A stretch of DNA of 18,687 bases from positions 1 through 18,687 of the forward strand of contig WOGZ01000502.1 of assembly GCA_009733775.1 (NCBI GenBank). Reading direction: 5' to 3'. Both the position numbers and the translations under genes were made by a program. Of the stretch, positions 1 through 9,916 are shown in pieces. The notes beneath the pieces are model-generated. The model ran no database searches and was not told the DNA's origin. It worked only from the letters and a program-made list of their open reading frames with translations. The first letter of the stretch is position 1; every line of letters begins with the position of its first letter. The stretch comes from Alectoria sarmentosa (taxonomy: Eukaryota; Ascomycota; Lecanoromycetes; Lecanorales; Parmeliaceae).

Positions 1-3000
1 TATTCGAATTTCAATTATCGTAAGTGATTTGATTTAAAAATACGATATTTTAATAATTTTTATATCTTGATAAAGCTCTTATTAACACGATTTTTTAAAT
101 TCGTTAATTAATACGAATAAAGTAAGTGAGGTGATTTAGTTATAATATCAAAATTAATATAAAATTATATTATATAAATGTATTTAAATAAGACAATTAA
201 GTGAGAAAAAAGTATATATATAAAAAAAAAAAATTTATATAAAAATAAATATTTTTGTTAAATTACGCTAAGCTCAATCGAATAGTATTAAAAAAATATA
301 ATATTAAAAAAAAGTTAACTTTATTAAGAATATAAAATACGCTCGTAATAAAAATCATTATTTTTTTAAATGATAAATATTTAAAATCGAAAAAAGTCGT
401 TAAATATTTAAAAATGATATTCGATAACGTTTTAATGTAAATATAATAAATGAAATATATCGAAAATATTATCGTAACGAGACTTAAAATAATCATTACT
501 CTCGTCGATAATAATTAAAACGTTTTCATCGCGAATTTAATTCATATTTATATCGTATACATTTTTTCGCTAATGTTATACGCAATCTTAATATAACTTT
601 TTAATAAAGATTATAAAAATAAAAAAATCGTCAAAAGAATGTGAACGAAGTTATGAGTCATTTAAAAGAAAATCGTTAAAATCGTTTTTAAAAGCAATAT
701 CAAAATCGTTAAAAAAACATTTAACGCAAAAATAAAATTCGTATATATCGAAATATAAGCGAAATTTGTAACGAAATAAACGATTTATAAAAGTGTTATA
801 AAATCTTACGAGCAATTTATTATAAAACGTTCGAAATTTATTTAAAATAAATTTTAATTAAAAACTTTATTAAAACGAATTCTCGAAAATGAAGATATAA
901 ATTAATTGAAAATTTAAATATTATTTATTTAATTATTATAAAAGATTTTTATTAAAACGAAAATTAAAGAGAAAATTTACGTTTTTATTAATTACGAAAG
1001 ATTATTAATAAAGAAACTCATTTTAATTTATTATATAAACGATTTTAAAATCGACGAATAAATAAATTATATAATAATTAATTATAAAACGAGAGCGCAA
1101 AAAGATCGCTATATAATAAAAAAATTCGATTATATTATTTATATTTCGAAAATCGTAAAAATCTTTTTAATTTTCGAATTAATGATAAACGAAATTTACA
1201 TTTATTTTAATTTGTTTATAATAATTTTTATCGATAATTAAACGATTATTCGATTAATCGTTAATTTAAAACATAAATCGAGATAATTCGCTTTGAATTA
1301 AATATTCGAAAAAACACGTTAATTTAATATAAAAATCTTTATATATTGAATTTTTATTTATATGAGCGTTTTAAAAAACGAAATAATCGATAAAAGAGCA
1401 AAGAAGACAATCAAAATAAACTTAATTAAAATTAAACATTTATATTTATATTTAATGTTATAATTTTTAAACATTTTTAATAACGACGTTAAAAGAAAAA
1501 CATAAAAAAAATTAAAATATAAAAAAATCATTTACACGAAAAGACTTTTCGAAAAATTCAATTCGAATTGAAATTTATTAAAAAAACGCTCGCATAATAT
1601 TTAGATTTTAATCGAAAAAACGCGATGATATTTTTTTAATTGTAAATAAACAAAATAATTTTAAAAGATTTTTTTTTTAATATAAAACGAGCGAAATTTT
1701 CGAAATGCTTATATAAAAAAAATCGTTAAATTATCATTTATATATTATTTATATATTTTATATTTACGAAAATTCGAACGACGATACTTTAAATTAATAA
1801 TAAAGATTTTCGAAATTTGATTATTTTATTAAATGAGAAAACATTTTTTAAACGCGTTATCATTTTTATAATAAAAATAAAAATATTAACGTGATGTTAA
1901 AACTTATCGATAATTCAAGTTTTCGTTAATTTTTAAATCTAAGTTTAAAATATCTTATATCGAAATAAAACATTTTTATATTATAAATCAAATATACGTC
2001 TTCGCGAAAAGACGTTAAAATATTTATACATATAAATTCGCTTACATTACTTTTAATAAAATAAATCGAAAGATTTTAATTATAAATTTTAAAGTTTATA
2101 AACGTTAATCGAGAGATAAGGCGATCGAGTAATGTGAAATTTACTTATATAATAATAATAACGAATAAAGAAATCGATATAAAAAGAAAAATATAAAAAA
2201 ATATTAATTAAAAAGAAAATCATTTTCGAGATATAATTATATAAACGATATTTTATAAATTCGAAAATAATGTATTAAATATATAAAAATAATTATCACG
2301 TTGATAAAATATTTGATTAATAAGATAATTTAAAGAAATCGTATAAATATTATAAAAGAAACATTAAAAACCATTTTTAATATATATTATTTCTCGCGTT
2401 TATATAACAATTTTCAATTTTAAAACGTTTTCGTCTTTGAAAAATAAAGTTTATTTGAACGTTATTTCATTTTCACAATAATGATAAACAATGTGTTTAT
2501 TTAATTAAGAAATATAATAAAAAGTCTTTTAAATACATTTTAAATTAAAACTTTAACGAAAATATATTTAAATTTAATTGTATATAAGTCGAGATACTCG
2601 CAAAAACAATCGAAAATGAAAATATTTAATACGATCGAGATTTTATAAAACTTTTTATTATCGAATCACGATTTTAATTGCATCGCTTTTTTAAATTATA
2701 TTTCATCATCGATTATCAATAAAAATATGTGAAAATTAAATTACTAAATTATCGTTTTTATATAAAACGTAATCGTTTCGAAATAACACATTTTAATGTT
2801 AAATGAGAAAATTCGCGAAATGATTATCGATCTCGAAAATATCGTCGATTAATCATTTTTCGAATATATAATTAATATCTTTAAACACATTATTTAAATA
2901 ATGTTTCACAACTTTAAATATAAAATATATTCAATTATAACAATTCGCTATAAAAACGAAAATATGAAATATAATTAAAAATCGATAAAGAAATTATAAA

Positions 3001-4555
3001 TTTTTTTTAAAAAAAGTTTTTAAGATTATAAATATAACGTAAGCATTTTAATAAACGATTACGATAAAAGATTTTTATAACGAATTTATTCGATTTTTAA
3101 ACATTAAAATAAAAGGTTTATAAATGTTAAATTCAACGATTATTAAAATAAGTTTTCAATTTTAATATAACGACGACTCGATAAAGTTAAACGAATAAAA
3201 TTTTAAAAATCGATATCGTCGTTATCGACGTCGCAATAATAATTTTTTTTTTTTAAAACTTTTATAATCAAAAAAATAACATTTTTGAAATTTTCAAATA
3301 AATTAAAAATTTTATAAACGCGAGAAGATAAATAAACAAATAATTACATATTAATAAATAAACGCGTTTTCGAATTAATCGTTAAATTATTAAATTATTA
3401 AAATATAAAATTAAATGTTTTCTTATTTTTTTTCGTCGCAAAATCGTTTTTAAAATTTTATCGAATTTAATTTAAAACCTTATCGTTTTCGCAATAATTA
3501 TATTCGAAAAAGATTTTTTCAAAAATTGAGCGTTGATATTCAATTATATATTGCGTTTTATTAAAAAACGATTAACGACATTTATTTATTTTAAATAAAT
3601 TAATTTTTAATAAACCTTTATGTAGCGAAAGATTTTTATAAATTTTTATTATAATTTTTATAATAATTATAAAATAATATCTTTCGAATAAATAATTATT
3701 TCGTTATTTTGAAAAAATTTAAATTATATAAATAAAACGATGCGAATAAAACAACGTTGAAAACTTAAACGATAAAATTCATTCACGACTCATATAAAAT
3801 CGTTTAATATTTATTAATATATAATAATTAAACGCTCGTAATCGACTCATCTCAATTATTTAACATTTATATATTAACATTTTTGATAACATTAACGCAA
3901 ATAATAATATTAAATTAATATTTAAATAAGCGATTAATTCATTTCGTTTAATATAAATATATTAATATAATTTTAAAAACATTATCGTTATCGATTTATG
4001 ACGAAAACTTTTTATACGAAAATGACATTCATCAATTTTTCGAATAAATCGTTTTTCGAACGATTTATAATATTTTTTTTGTTTTTCGCGATTTAAAAAG
4101 AAGAAGCATAAATAATAAATTTCGAAATTTTTAATAAATCGAGATCGCGACGATGCGAAGAGACGAATAAACATATTAAAAAGCTTTTATAAAGAGAATA
4201 ATCTTTAAAAACAATATATTAAAATCTCATTTATGATTTGAATAAAAAGACGACAAATAAAAAGTTTTTTTCAAAATGTTTCGCACAATATTTCAAAGCG
4301 TTTTTAAAATATTAAACTTTTTAATAATTTTTATAAACGTTATAAAGAGAAGACTTCTGCTTTTTAAACGTTATTATCATTTTTAATGATAAATTTCGAT
4401 TTTAAACGCTTTTTTTCCGCAGTGTATGATTTTTTGAAAATTTTCGCGGAGATTTTGAAAACTTTATGAAGATTTTAAGGATTTTAAAACGAAGAGAACT
4501 TCGAGACATCGAGAACTCGAGGTTATAAAAGATTTTAAAACATTAAAAATTCATT
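1..4555. repeat. RIP-degraded AT-rich tract (no functional gene)
   Basis: The whole stretch is extremely AT-rich. Hand counts of single 60-base lines give roughly 13-28% G+C, and every frame is littered with stops. The only open frames of any length (263-496 and 3962-4174, minus strand) encode low-complexity Ile/Phe/Lys/Tyr-rich strings expected by chance. Remaining cytosines sit mostly in CpG: on the line 3181-3240 seven of eight C are followed by G. Loss of C outside CpG with a great excess of TpA is the pattern left by repeat-induced point mutation, the fungal defence that mutates duplicated DNA. The normal-composition end at 4556-4720 suggests the tract is one large decayed transposable element, or a nest of them, extending beyond the left edge. 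I could not recognise any residual reverse transcriptase or transposase motif inside it. Confidence 0.85.
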
Positions 4556-4720
4556 TCATCATCATCGTGTGGGGGTTTAAAATTCATAAGCTTGTTTTAG
4601 ATAGCGTAATAATTCATTTCGGGGATGAAAGCTTCGGGCGTGGATTCATTTAATTAAACCTTAATCGCCTGTGAAGCCCCTCGGGGTGTTCAATATGAAT
4701 TAATCAATCAATCAATCAAT
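4556..4720 (+). mobile_element. Probable 3' end of a LINE-type retroelement
   Basis: About 165 bp of normal composition follows the AT tract directly and includes GC-rich patches such as GTGTGGGGG at the start and CCCCTCGGGGTG near the end. It finishes in a perfect (AATC)n run. A non-coding 3' UTR ending in a short tandem repeat is typical of fungal Tad-type non-LTR retrotransposons, which have no long terminal repeats. This fits an element oriented left to right, with the mutated tract to the left as its body. The host gene resumes immediately after the tail. What is seen is the composition step, the tail and the truncated gene; the LINE assignment is inference because no reverse transcriptase can be read. 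Alternatives are the edge of another repeat class or a simple RIP boundary. The left end of the element lies outside the window or is obscured by mutation. Confidence 0.45.
4702..4720 (+). repeat. (AATC)n tandem tail
   Basis: A perfect 4-base tandem repeat, nearly five AATC units, sits exactly at the junction between the probable retroelement 3' end and the resumed coding frame. It probably corresponds to the 3' tail made during target-primed reverse transcription, but a simple microsatellite cannot be excluded. Confidence 0.8.
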
Positions 4721-5539
4721 ATCAAGATCCTGTCTATCTCATTGGCAACTATCAATATGGAGCAAAGTTCCAGCTCGGCATCGCAGAGGACTCTCCCACC
4801 TTGCCGGCGTTGATGATAGCCTCGGGCAACTTGACGCAGCAGTGGAATATGACGCTGTGGGAGGAAGGGACCTATAGAATGGCGAATATATGGCTGGGGA
4901 GTGTGCAGATGTTGGGTGTTGGTGTTAAAGATTATGTGATCATCCCGACGATGACCGCTGCTCAGAATGGGAGTCATTGGTTCTTTGCGATCAATCCAAG
5001 TGATGCTACGTCAAATGTGACGGATGATATGTTGCAACCTGTGTCATTGCAGGCGATACGTTGGAATCATGATTTCGTGTGTGCTGCTGGCTGACTCTAA
5101 CTAAGTCTCCCAGGCCCCTTCGTCAACCTTGACTTTGAGTTCGCTTTCGACTTCAGCAAGCACAACATTTTCGAGTACTCCGGCAAAGACAACGGTAACT
5201 GCCACCACAGTCAGCGCAGGAAATGTCCCGTTCAGCTCCAGCTTGGCGAGCTCACAATCTACAACGTCCAGGTCCATATCAGGTGGCGCCATCGCTAGCA
5301 TTGCCGTGGCGATCGTTGCTGCAGCTATCGTCGTGTTCGGGCTTCTCTTCTTCGTGTGGCGGAGAAGACGGCAGCAGCGGCATGGCTTACTGGCAGATCA
5401 AGCGGCTCTCGCGCAGCGACAGGAGAAACCATTTGATACTGCTATGCACGAGGCAGATACTCGGCATTCCCCATTAAAGCTTGGAATTTCGGATGCGATG
5501 GAGGGGATGCGGAGTCGTGCTGTTGAGATGTCTCAATAG
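4721..5539 (+). pseudogene. 5'-truncated secreted/single-pass membrane glycoprotein
   Basis: The open frame starts without a start codon right after the AATC tail (the previous in-frame stop is at 4696) and reads DPVYLIGNYQYGAKFQLGI, then SGNLTQQWNMTLWEEGTYRM and LGVGVKDYVIIPTM. This alternation of QQW, W and G-x-Y/LG motifs resembles a ricin-like beta-trefoil carbohydrate-binding fold seen in fungal surface proteins; that match is from memory and tentative. Four N-glycosylation sequons (NLT, NMT, NGS, NVT) indicate an extracellular location. An intron then joins, in phase 0, to a Ser/Thr-rich stalk, one transmembrane helix (about 5282-5359) followed by WRRRRQQR, and a cytoplasmic tail ending at the stop at 5537-5539. 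The acceptor CAG ends at 5113 and is preceded by a CTAAC branch site. The donor is uncertain: GTGTCA at 5041 gives a 73-nt intron, whereas GTGTGT at 5077 gives only 37 nt. The signal peptide and N-terminus are missing, apparently displaced by the element to the left. Confidence 0.6.
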
Positions 5540-6290
5540 CTAGTGAATGAGGAATGAACGTACTGACTTTTGCTCGAGCTCAGGCTCTGTGTGTTGACAG
5601 TTTCCAGCAGTCCTTCTCCCACCACACTGTGTGCCCATTGCCAGCTTTTCCTGAAATAGGTGCGGACCGTCAGACAGTGTAGGATTTCGCCAAATTGTGG
5701 GCAATTTTATCGGCTTCAATATCCTCCTCGACTAAGTCAATCCGCATGCAATGCTGGCGCTGTGGGCCGGGATCATCGCATCGAAGACAGCGGAAGTGGT
5801 TCTTCTGCATAGGTTAAATGTCCCGAGGAACGATTCGGAGAAGCCTTCCCTCTTTCTGAAGGTTAGGACCGTATTTGGCTGCTTCTCTCTCTCCTCGACT
5901 GCCTTCCTTGAGCATGGTCGTACACGGTGGACATGAATACACCGCTTGGCACGGTTGCACGGTTCGTGAGACCAAAAGCACTGAAAACAAAACCATATTT
6001 GGATCTGGAGTCTCAGTTGTAGGCATCATCTATCGATGGAAGGTCTGTCCCGAGATTTTAGTAGAATGCGGGCGGAGGATGCCAAAAGGCCACGTCAAAA
6101 CAATTAATTTCGAAACGATATAAGGCTGTAGCCTTCCTTGACTAGGGACTATGGATGACAAAACCTGACTGTGTCAGAATTCCGCATGAGGCAGATTCAT
6201 GCCGTCTTTCTGATTCTGAGATGCCCGGCTCTTGAAGATCTTGTATTCATCATGTCCACTACCACATGAAGAACGTGAAGTAATTTCTTT
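5540..6290. other. Intergenic stretch, no gene recognised
   Basis: Downstream flank of the truncated membrane-protein gene, of normal base composition. The longest open frames (5751-5936 and 5875-6123 on plus, 5814-6029 on minus) are short, overlap one another and show no recognisable domain or codon bias. It presumably contains the 3' UTR and terminator of the upstream gene. Confidence 0.6.
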
Positions 6291-6600
6291 ATAATCGTTG
6301 TATATATATATATATTGTTATAACGATGATAGTCAATTTAGTTATCAATATTTGTGTACTTTTCTTTTCTTATATTGTTAAATCATATTAAAATAAAGAA
6401 ATATCAATTAAACAAACACATAATATTCAAGATTTTAAAACAATCGCTTCGCGAGCATTAAAGACTTTGCAAATAGAAAATATCAAATACGCGTTTCATG
6501 AAAAAACACGCTTGATTAAAATTAAAAAAGCTCAACGATCGAAATGGAGAATAGTTAATAAAACTTCGACGAAAGGGTTGACGGTTCGACAAGCGCATCC
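6291..6600 (+). mobile_element. Small AT-rich island with transposase-like remnant
   Basis: Composition drops abruptly near 6290, starting with a (TA)n run at about 6300-6316, and recovers near 6560-6600. From about 6442 to 6590 one plus-strand frame is open and reads ASRALKTLQIEN, then a Lys/Arg-rich stretch (KKAQRSKWRIVNKTSTKG) and LTV. A helical 'xLxxEN' segment, a basic cluster and a terminal G-x-LTV resemble the C-terminal tail of pogo/Fot1-type transposases common in ascomycetes. No DDE catalytic region, terminal inverted repeat or target-site duplication could be recognised. I read it as a RIP-eroded fragment of a DNA transposon. The family assignment is a guess from the tail pattern alone. 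Confidence 0.35.
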
Positions 6601-6710
6601 ATCGATACCCGATGCTATGCTTGAGAGAACTCATGGCTTCAGCATCAAGTCTCGTGTAGAATCGCGCGCTCTATCATGAGCCTGAGCCCCAATCCCGGAG
6701 TATATTCAAA

Positions 6711-6884
6711 ATGAAAAACCATTTTCTCCTCCTCATAGACTTCCCACTACCTACCCACGTAGCCACCGTCCTCTTACCATCGCACCTCATCAACGGCCCA
6801 AGAATCTTCAAACAACCCTCAGCCCATGAACCCGACCTTCCTTCAAACCACCAGTCCGCAGTCGAAGCCGGCATTCGGAAATGA
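6711..6884 (+). CDS. Small ORF of 57 residues, possibly a gene fragment
   Basis: ATG at 6711 opens a 57-codon frame with a hydrophobic start (MKNHFLLLIDFPLPTHVATV) that ends with TGA at 6882-6884. Directly overlapping and downstream, another frame (about 6872-6973) reads EMILHSDIAIANLAWRRMTV, which also looks coding-like. The two together could be a gene fragment broken by a frameshift. I do not recognise either part. It is more likely a decayed fragment or chance than a working gene; there are no neighbours to support it and no intron signals that join the two frames cleanly. Confidence 0.15.
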   Translation: MKNHFLLLIDFPLPTHVATVLLPSHLINGPRIFKQPSAHEPDLPSNHQSAVEAGIRK

Positions 6885-7915
6885 TACTGCACTCCGATAT
6901 AGCGATTGCCAACCTCGCATGGCGCAGGATGACAGTCAGGGCGTGCTTGAGCATTTTTACCGTGCGACCATGACGAACGGCGGAAAGAAGTTATTCATTC
7001 ATCTCACCAGGCGCGCAGAAAACCAAAGTATGTAAAAGGCCAGAGGACCTCGAAAAAAACACAATTAGAAAGTGCTATGAAAGCTCCACTTTCATTCCGT
7101 CTCCACGTCCATCCAACTTCAATCTCCAATGACTTTCCAGTACACAGAATCCACTAGTAAGACTAGTTTCGATCTCCTAAGCCAAGTACATGCACATTGG
7201 TGACTCTCATAATCCAAGGCTTCCCCAATCCCACTATGCTGCCTGGAGGCTACAATGTCGAACCAGGCACGGACTCGATCACTTAGCTCAGCCTGAACCG
7301 AGTAGCAGCCGAACTCGTCGAGAGATGCGTTGTTTGTAACGGAAAGGCGGGATGGCAGGCAACGGGCTAACATGGCAGTGTGGGAGTGTTTATCTGGTCA
7401 ACGGATCCTCATGAGGATAAAGAGATTGAGGATGAGAAGGAGCAATTTATAATTTTGACTTTACTTTAGGAAGGTTTGGGGATGGCTTTGCGCTGATATT
7501 TTGAAACGGTGTCTGTGCAAGTCCCTCTGGAATTGCATGCCAATGCTCATCAGAGTCGTTAAGTTGATGTCGTAAGTAATATGCAAACCATCCCTTCAAA
7601 GTAAGAATTACAAAGTACAAAGTAGCCTGTATCACAGCATTGCTCAAGCAATTCGCATGGCTGACAATCACCCAAACGCCAACACAGCTCCCCCTTCACA
7701 CTCCAAATCCCACTCAAGCTAACCGTTTCTACCCCAGCCCAAGTCCAACAGACCCTTCGTCCCGCCCTGCAACGAAAAGCCATTCCATTGAAATACCTCC
7801 TCGACAGTCGCCAATTGGTCCCGATCCGGGAAACTCTTCGTCCACGGCCTTCGCTGATATCAGGCACCACCTTCCACGCATGACCAAAATCCTGACGGGT
7901 CGATCTCGGAGGATG
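6885..7915. other. Intergenic stretch, no gene recognised
   Basis: About 1 kb between the fragment region and the 3' end of the membrane-protein gene. Several short open frames occur on both strands (7119-7373, 7447-7671 and 7559-7870 minus; 7640-7972 plus). They overlap in conflicting frames, are rich in Ser/Arg/Pro or Cys, and match nothing I know. The right part presumably contains the 3' UTR of the minus-strand gene ending at 7916. Confidence 0.55.
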
Positions 7916-9115
7916 CTAGATATGAGGAAGAAAGCTCGACCACTGCACGGACTCGTAGGCACTGCGAGGTAGTGCGCGGAGGCTCAGGAAGACTTCGACT
8001 ATCATGAATAGCCTGGCGATGACGTAAAGCGAGAGAATGACTAGCAAAGTCGATGACATAATGACATCCGAAGTAGTTCTTCGAATCCAAGACAGAGTTT
8101 CGCACAGTTCACCCAACCAATATACCAGAACTGCTATTATACCTGCAGTGCAGCAATGTAGAGCGCTTACTCGCCACAGCCACTGTTCTACGTTCGAAAA
8201 GAGTGTGATATTCCACGATGCAACGTGAATGCCGCCAAAGATTGCTGAGCAAAGAGCCATGAGTCCTGCAGAAATGTATCCATCGCCATCGAATTTATCT
8301 AAAAATCTGGACCAGTGTTGGCCAGCCCAAGCATACTCTGCCCTCGAAACCTTGCTATAATACAATGGATCCTCTGTACGTCTTGTGGGCATTACTTCAT
8401 CAGGGCAGAGAATCGTTATTGGCAAAGTAGCATTCTGTGGCTTCTTCCACCAAGCGGCATAAGCAGTCAACGCACAGGCTGCGTATGCTAAGGTACTGAC
8501 TTCTAAGAGCGTTACAGCCCGATGCTGACAAATACGTGATATGACTTGAGTCACTAGCCATAGCGCTTGACAGCATGCAATGATTTTTGTCAAAGGATTC
8601 GACTTGACGTGATCGTTAATATGATCCTCTTCCACTTTCTTAAGCTCGGAAAGCCACTCTGGAGGGTGCGTCCCTCTTTCTGCGCCCTTCAAAATTTCAT
8701 ACAGATCATCGTCATCAAGCTGCTGTCGTAAACCCGAAGGCGTTTCAAGACAGAACCCACCCATGTGGAGAAAGAAGGTATGGGTCAGAGTCCAATTCAT
8801 CTGATATATATATTTGTGGCTCCTCCAAGCTTGGAAAAAATCCCCAATGGCCATGAAGGTCAAAAATTCCGGGGCGATAACACTGATCACCGCCGGGACG
8901 ATCCCAGATCCGACAACCCAATTTCTCCCAGATCGCGATGGCTCGCCTGGTACAATTTTACCATCTTCGAAACGCGACAAACATGGAAGTGGAAGATGAA
9001 TGACGGTCCAGACACAGAGGAGTATTGTGGCAAGACAACTCCACAAAATGTCGCTCGTCCCACGTCCACAGTCGGCCGATACCCAGCCATGTACCAAGTC
9101 CTCGTTTGCTGCCAT
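7916..9115 (-). CDS. Fungal multi-pass integral membrane protein, 'GRGT' family
   Basis: This is a single-exon, 399-residue protein with no breaks. The N-terminus carries HGWVSADCGRGTSDILWSCL followed by WTVIHLPLP, the hallmark of a large uncharacterised fungal family whose members begin GW..x..GRGT..ILWSCL..FLC.WT.LHLN.P. Hydrophobic spans are predicted at about residues 22-42, 69-91, 177-195, 202-222, 280-300, 316-336 and 351-376. A hydrophilic acidic loop (about 130-175, with DDDDLYEILKG and PPEWLSELKK) lies between spans 2 and 3. Other family landmarks are HMGGF (117-121), AAWWKKPQNATLPI after span 4, and the ending RSAYESVQWSSFLPHI, which is the usual C-terminus, so the protein is complete. 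Its function is unknown in the family. It is a plasma- or endomembrane protein by topology. No operon-like partner is visible. Confidence 0.85.
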   Translation of the reverse strand: MAANEDLVHGWVSADCGRGTSDILWSCLATILLCVWTVIHLPLPCLSRFEDGKIVPGEPSRSGRNWVVGSGIVPAVISVIAPEFLTFMAIGDFFQAWRSHKYIYQMNWTLTHTFFLHMGGFCLETPSGLRQQLDDDDLYEILKGAERGTHPPEWLSELKKVEEDHINDHVKSNPLTKIIACCQALWLVTQVISRICQHRAVTLLEVSTLAYAACALTAYAAWWKKPQNATLPITILCPDEVMPTRRTEDPLYYSKVSRAEYAWAGQHWSRFLDKFDGDGYISAGLMALCSAIFGGIHVASWNITLFSNVEQWLWRVSALHCCTAGIIAVLVYWLGELCETLSWIRRTTSDVIMSSTLLVILSLYVIARLFMIVEVFLSLRALPRSAYESVQWSSFLPHI

Positions 9116-9477
9116 GTCCGATAAGTTACAGGTCCTTTGGGTACGTTTTGAGAAAAGAGGACGTTGGCGGATGGGGATAGGTGTTTATATTGAAGTGCTT
9201 GACGTTGAGTTCAGAAGATTTCGCGCCCGGGGCAAGCACCAAGCGAGAGACTTGTAGCTGTAAGCTAGAAGACGGGCGGCTAACGTTTGGGATGAGGCTG
9301 CGTCTCTGCGTATGGTAGGCTGGGTGAGGAAGTTGTAGAGAACACTCCCTCTCCGGCTTTAGCTTGGACGGAATATATGAGCGTCAGTGTTATAAACAGA
9401 ATTGTTCGAGCTCCAGTTTAGGTAGTCTCCTTTGAAGATTTCTGGCTGTTGACATGGAGACTCCGGTGATGGATCTT
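9116..9477. other. 5' flank of the membrane-protein gene
   Basis: This is 362 bp upstream of the minus-strand membrane-protein start. It presumably holds that gene's promoter and 5' UTR. I see no clear TATA box or repeated operator-like motif and no convincing open frame. Confidence 0.4.
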
Positions 9478-9732
9478 TTACATTTGGATTTCCAGTAAAA
9501 TTAATTGGCTGCCATCTCTGGACCGCGTCGATGGGCTTGCCGAAAAATAGATAAATCCTTCCGGGTCCTTTTCAGTAGACGTGACTCTCCTCACTACGGC
9601 CTCGTTCAACAGTAACGTGATGGTCGGACTCGGACCACTGACCAAACTCTTAAAATCCTGTAGCAGTAAAATATTGTAAATGCAGCGAGATCTATATGCA
9701 CAGATGATACAAATTTGAGGGTTTTCTGTCAT
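9478..9732 (-). pseudogene. Coding-like 3' exon fragment, unrecognised
   Basis: The minus-strand frame ending at 9478 is most protein-like in its last 59 residues (DFKSLVSGPSPTITLLLNEA, then EGFIYFSASPSTRSRDGSQL and LLEIQM). It is preceded by a splice-acceptor-like TTTACTGCTACAG, as if it were a terminal exon. Just upstream on the same strand (9782-9856) another coding-like piece reads HVIGPATIEAVAQFVRTLLP before a stop and is preceded by an in-frame TAG at 9857-9859. I recognise no family. The fragments may belong to one decayed minus-strand gene together with the 9917-10629 pieces, or be independent relics. Confidence 0.25.
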
Positions 9733-9916
9733 GAAAGATCAAGGGAATCATAAGACTATGTAAGCATTAGCAAACCCGAAGCTATGGCATTGGATGTGGA
9801 AGCAGCGTCCGCACAAACTGCGCCACCGCCTCAATAGTCGCAGGACCAATCACATGCTACGAGTACCACCACCCTCCTTTGAGAGACGCAGCTTATGATG
9901 TAGGAGGGGCGGGGTT

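Noticed and set aside
263..496. Minus-strand 77-codon frame rich in Ile/Phe/Tyr in the AT tract
   Set aside because: Low-complexity composition is expected by chance in mutated AT-rich DNA; no motif. The similar frame at 3962-4174 was rejected for the same reason.
4374..4392. Perfect 8-bp stem hairpin (TTATCATT / AATGATAA)
   Set aside because: Such palindromes are common by chance in AT-rich sequence, and there is no T-run or gene context to make it a signal.
5077..5113. 37-nt intron in the truncated membrane-protein gene
   Set aside because: It has GT-AG ends and keeps frame, but it is shorter than usual fungal introns; the 73-nt alternative from 5041 was preferred, though not proven.
7405..7418. 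14-bp perfect palindrome ATCCTCATGAGGAT
   Set aside because: About one such palindrome is expected by chance in a window of this size; it is not near a gene start.
7559..7972. Overlapping 103- and 110-codon frames on opposite strands
   Set aside because: They conflict with each other and with the end of the clear membrane-protein gene, are low-complexity, and show no family resemblance.
8765..9257. Plus-strand frames opposite the membrane-protein gene
   Set aside because: They are antisense shadows of a clearly coding minus-strand gene, without recognisable domains.
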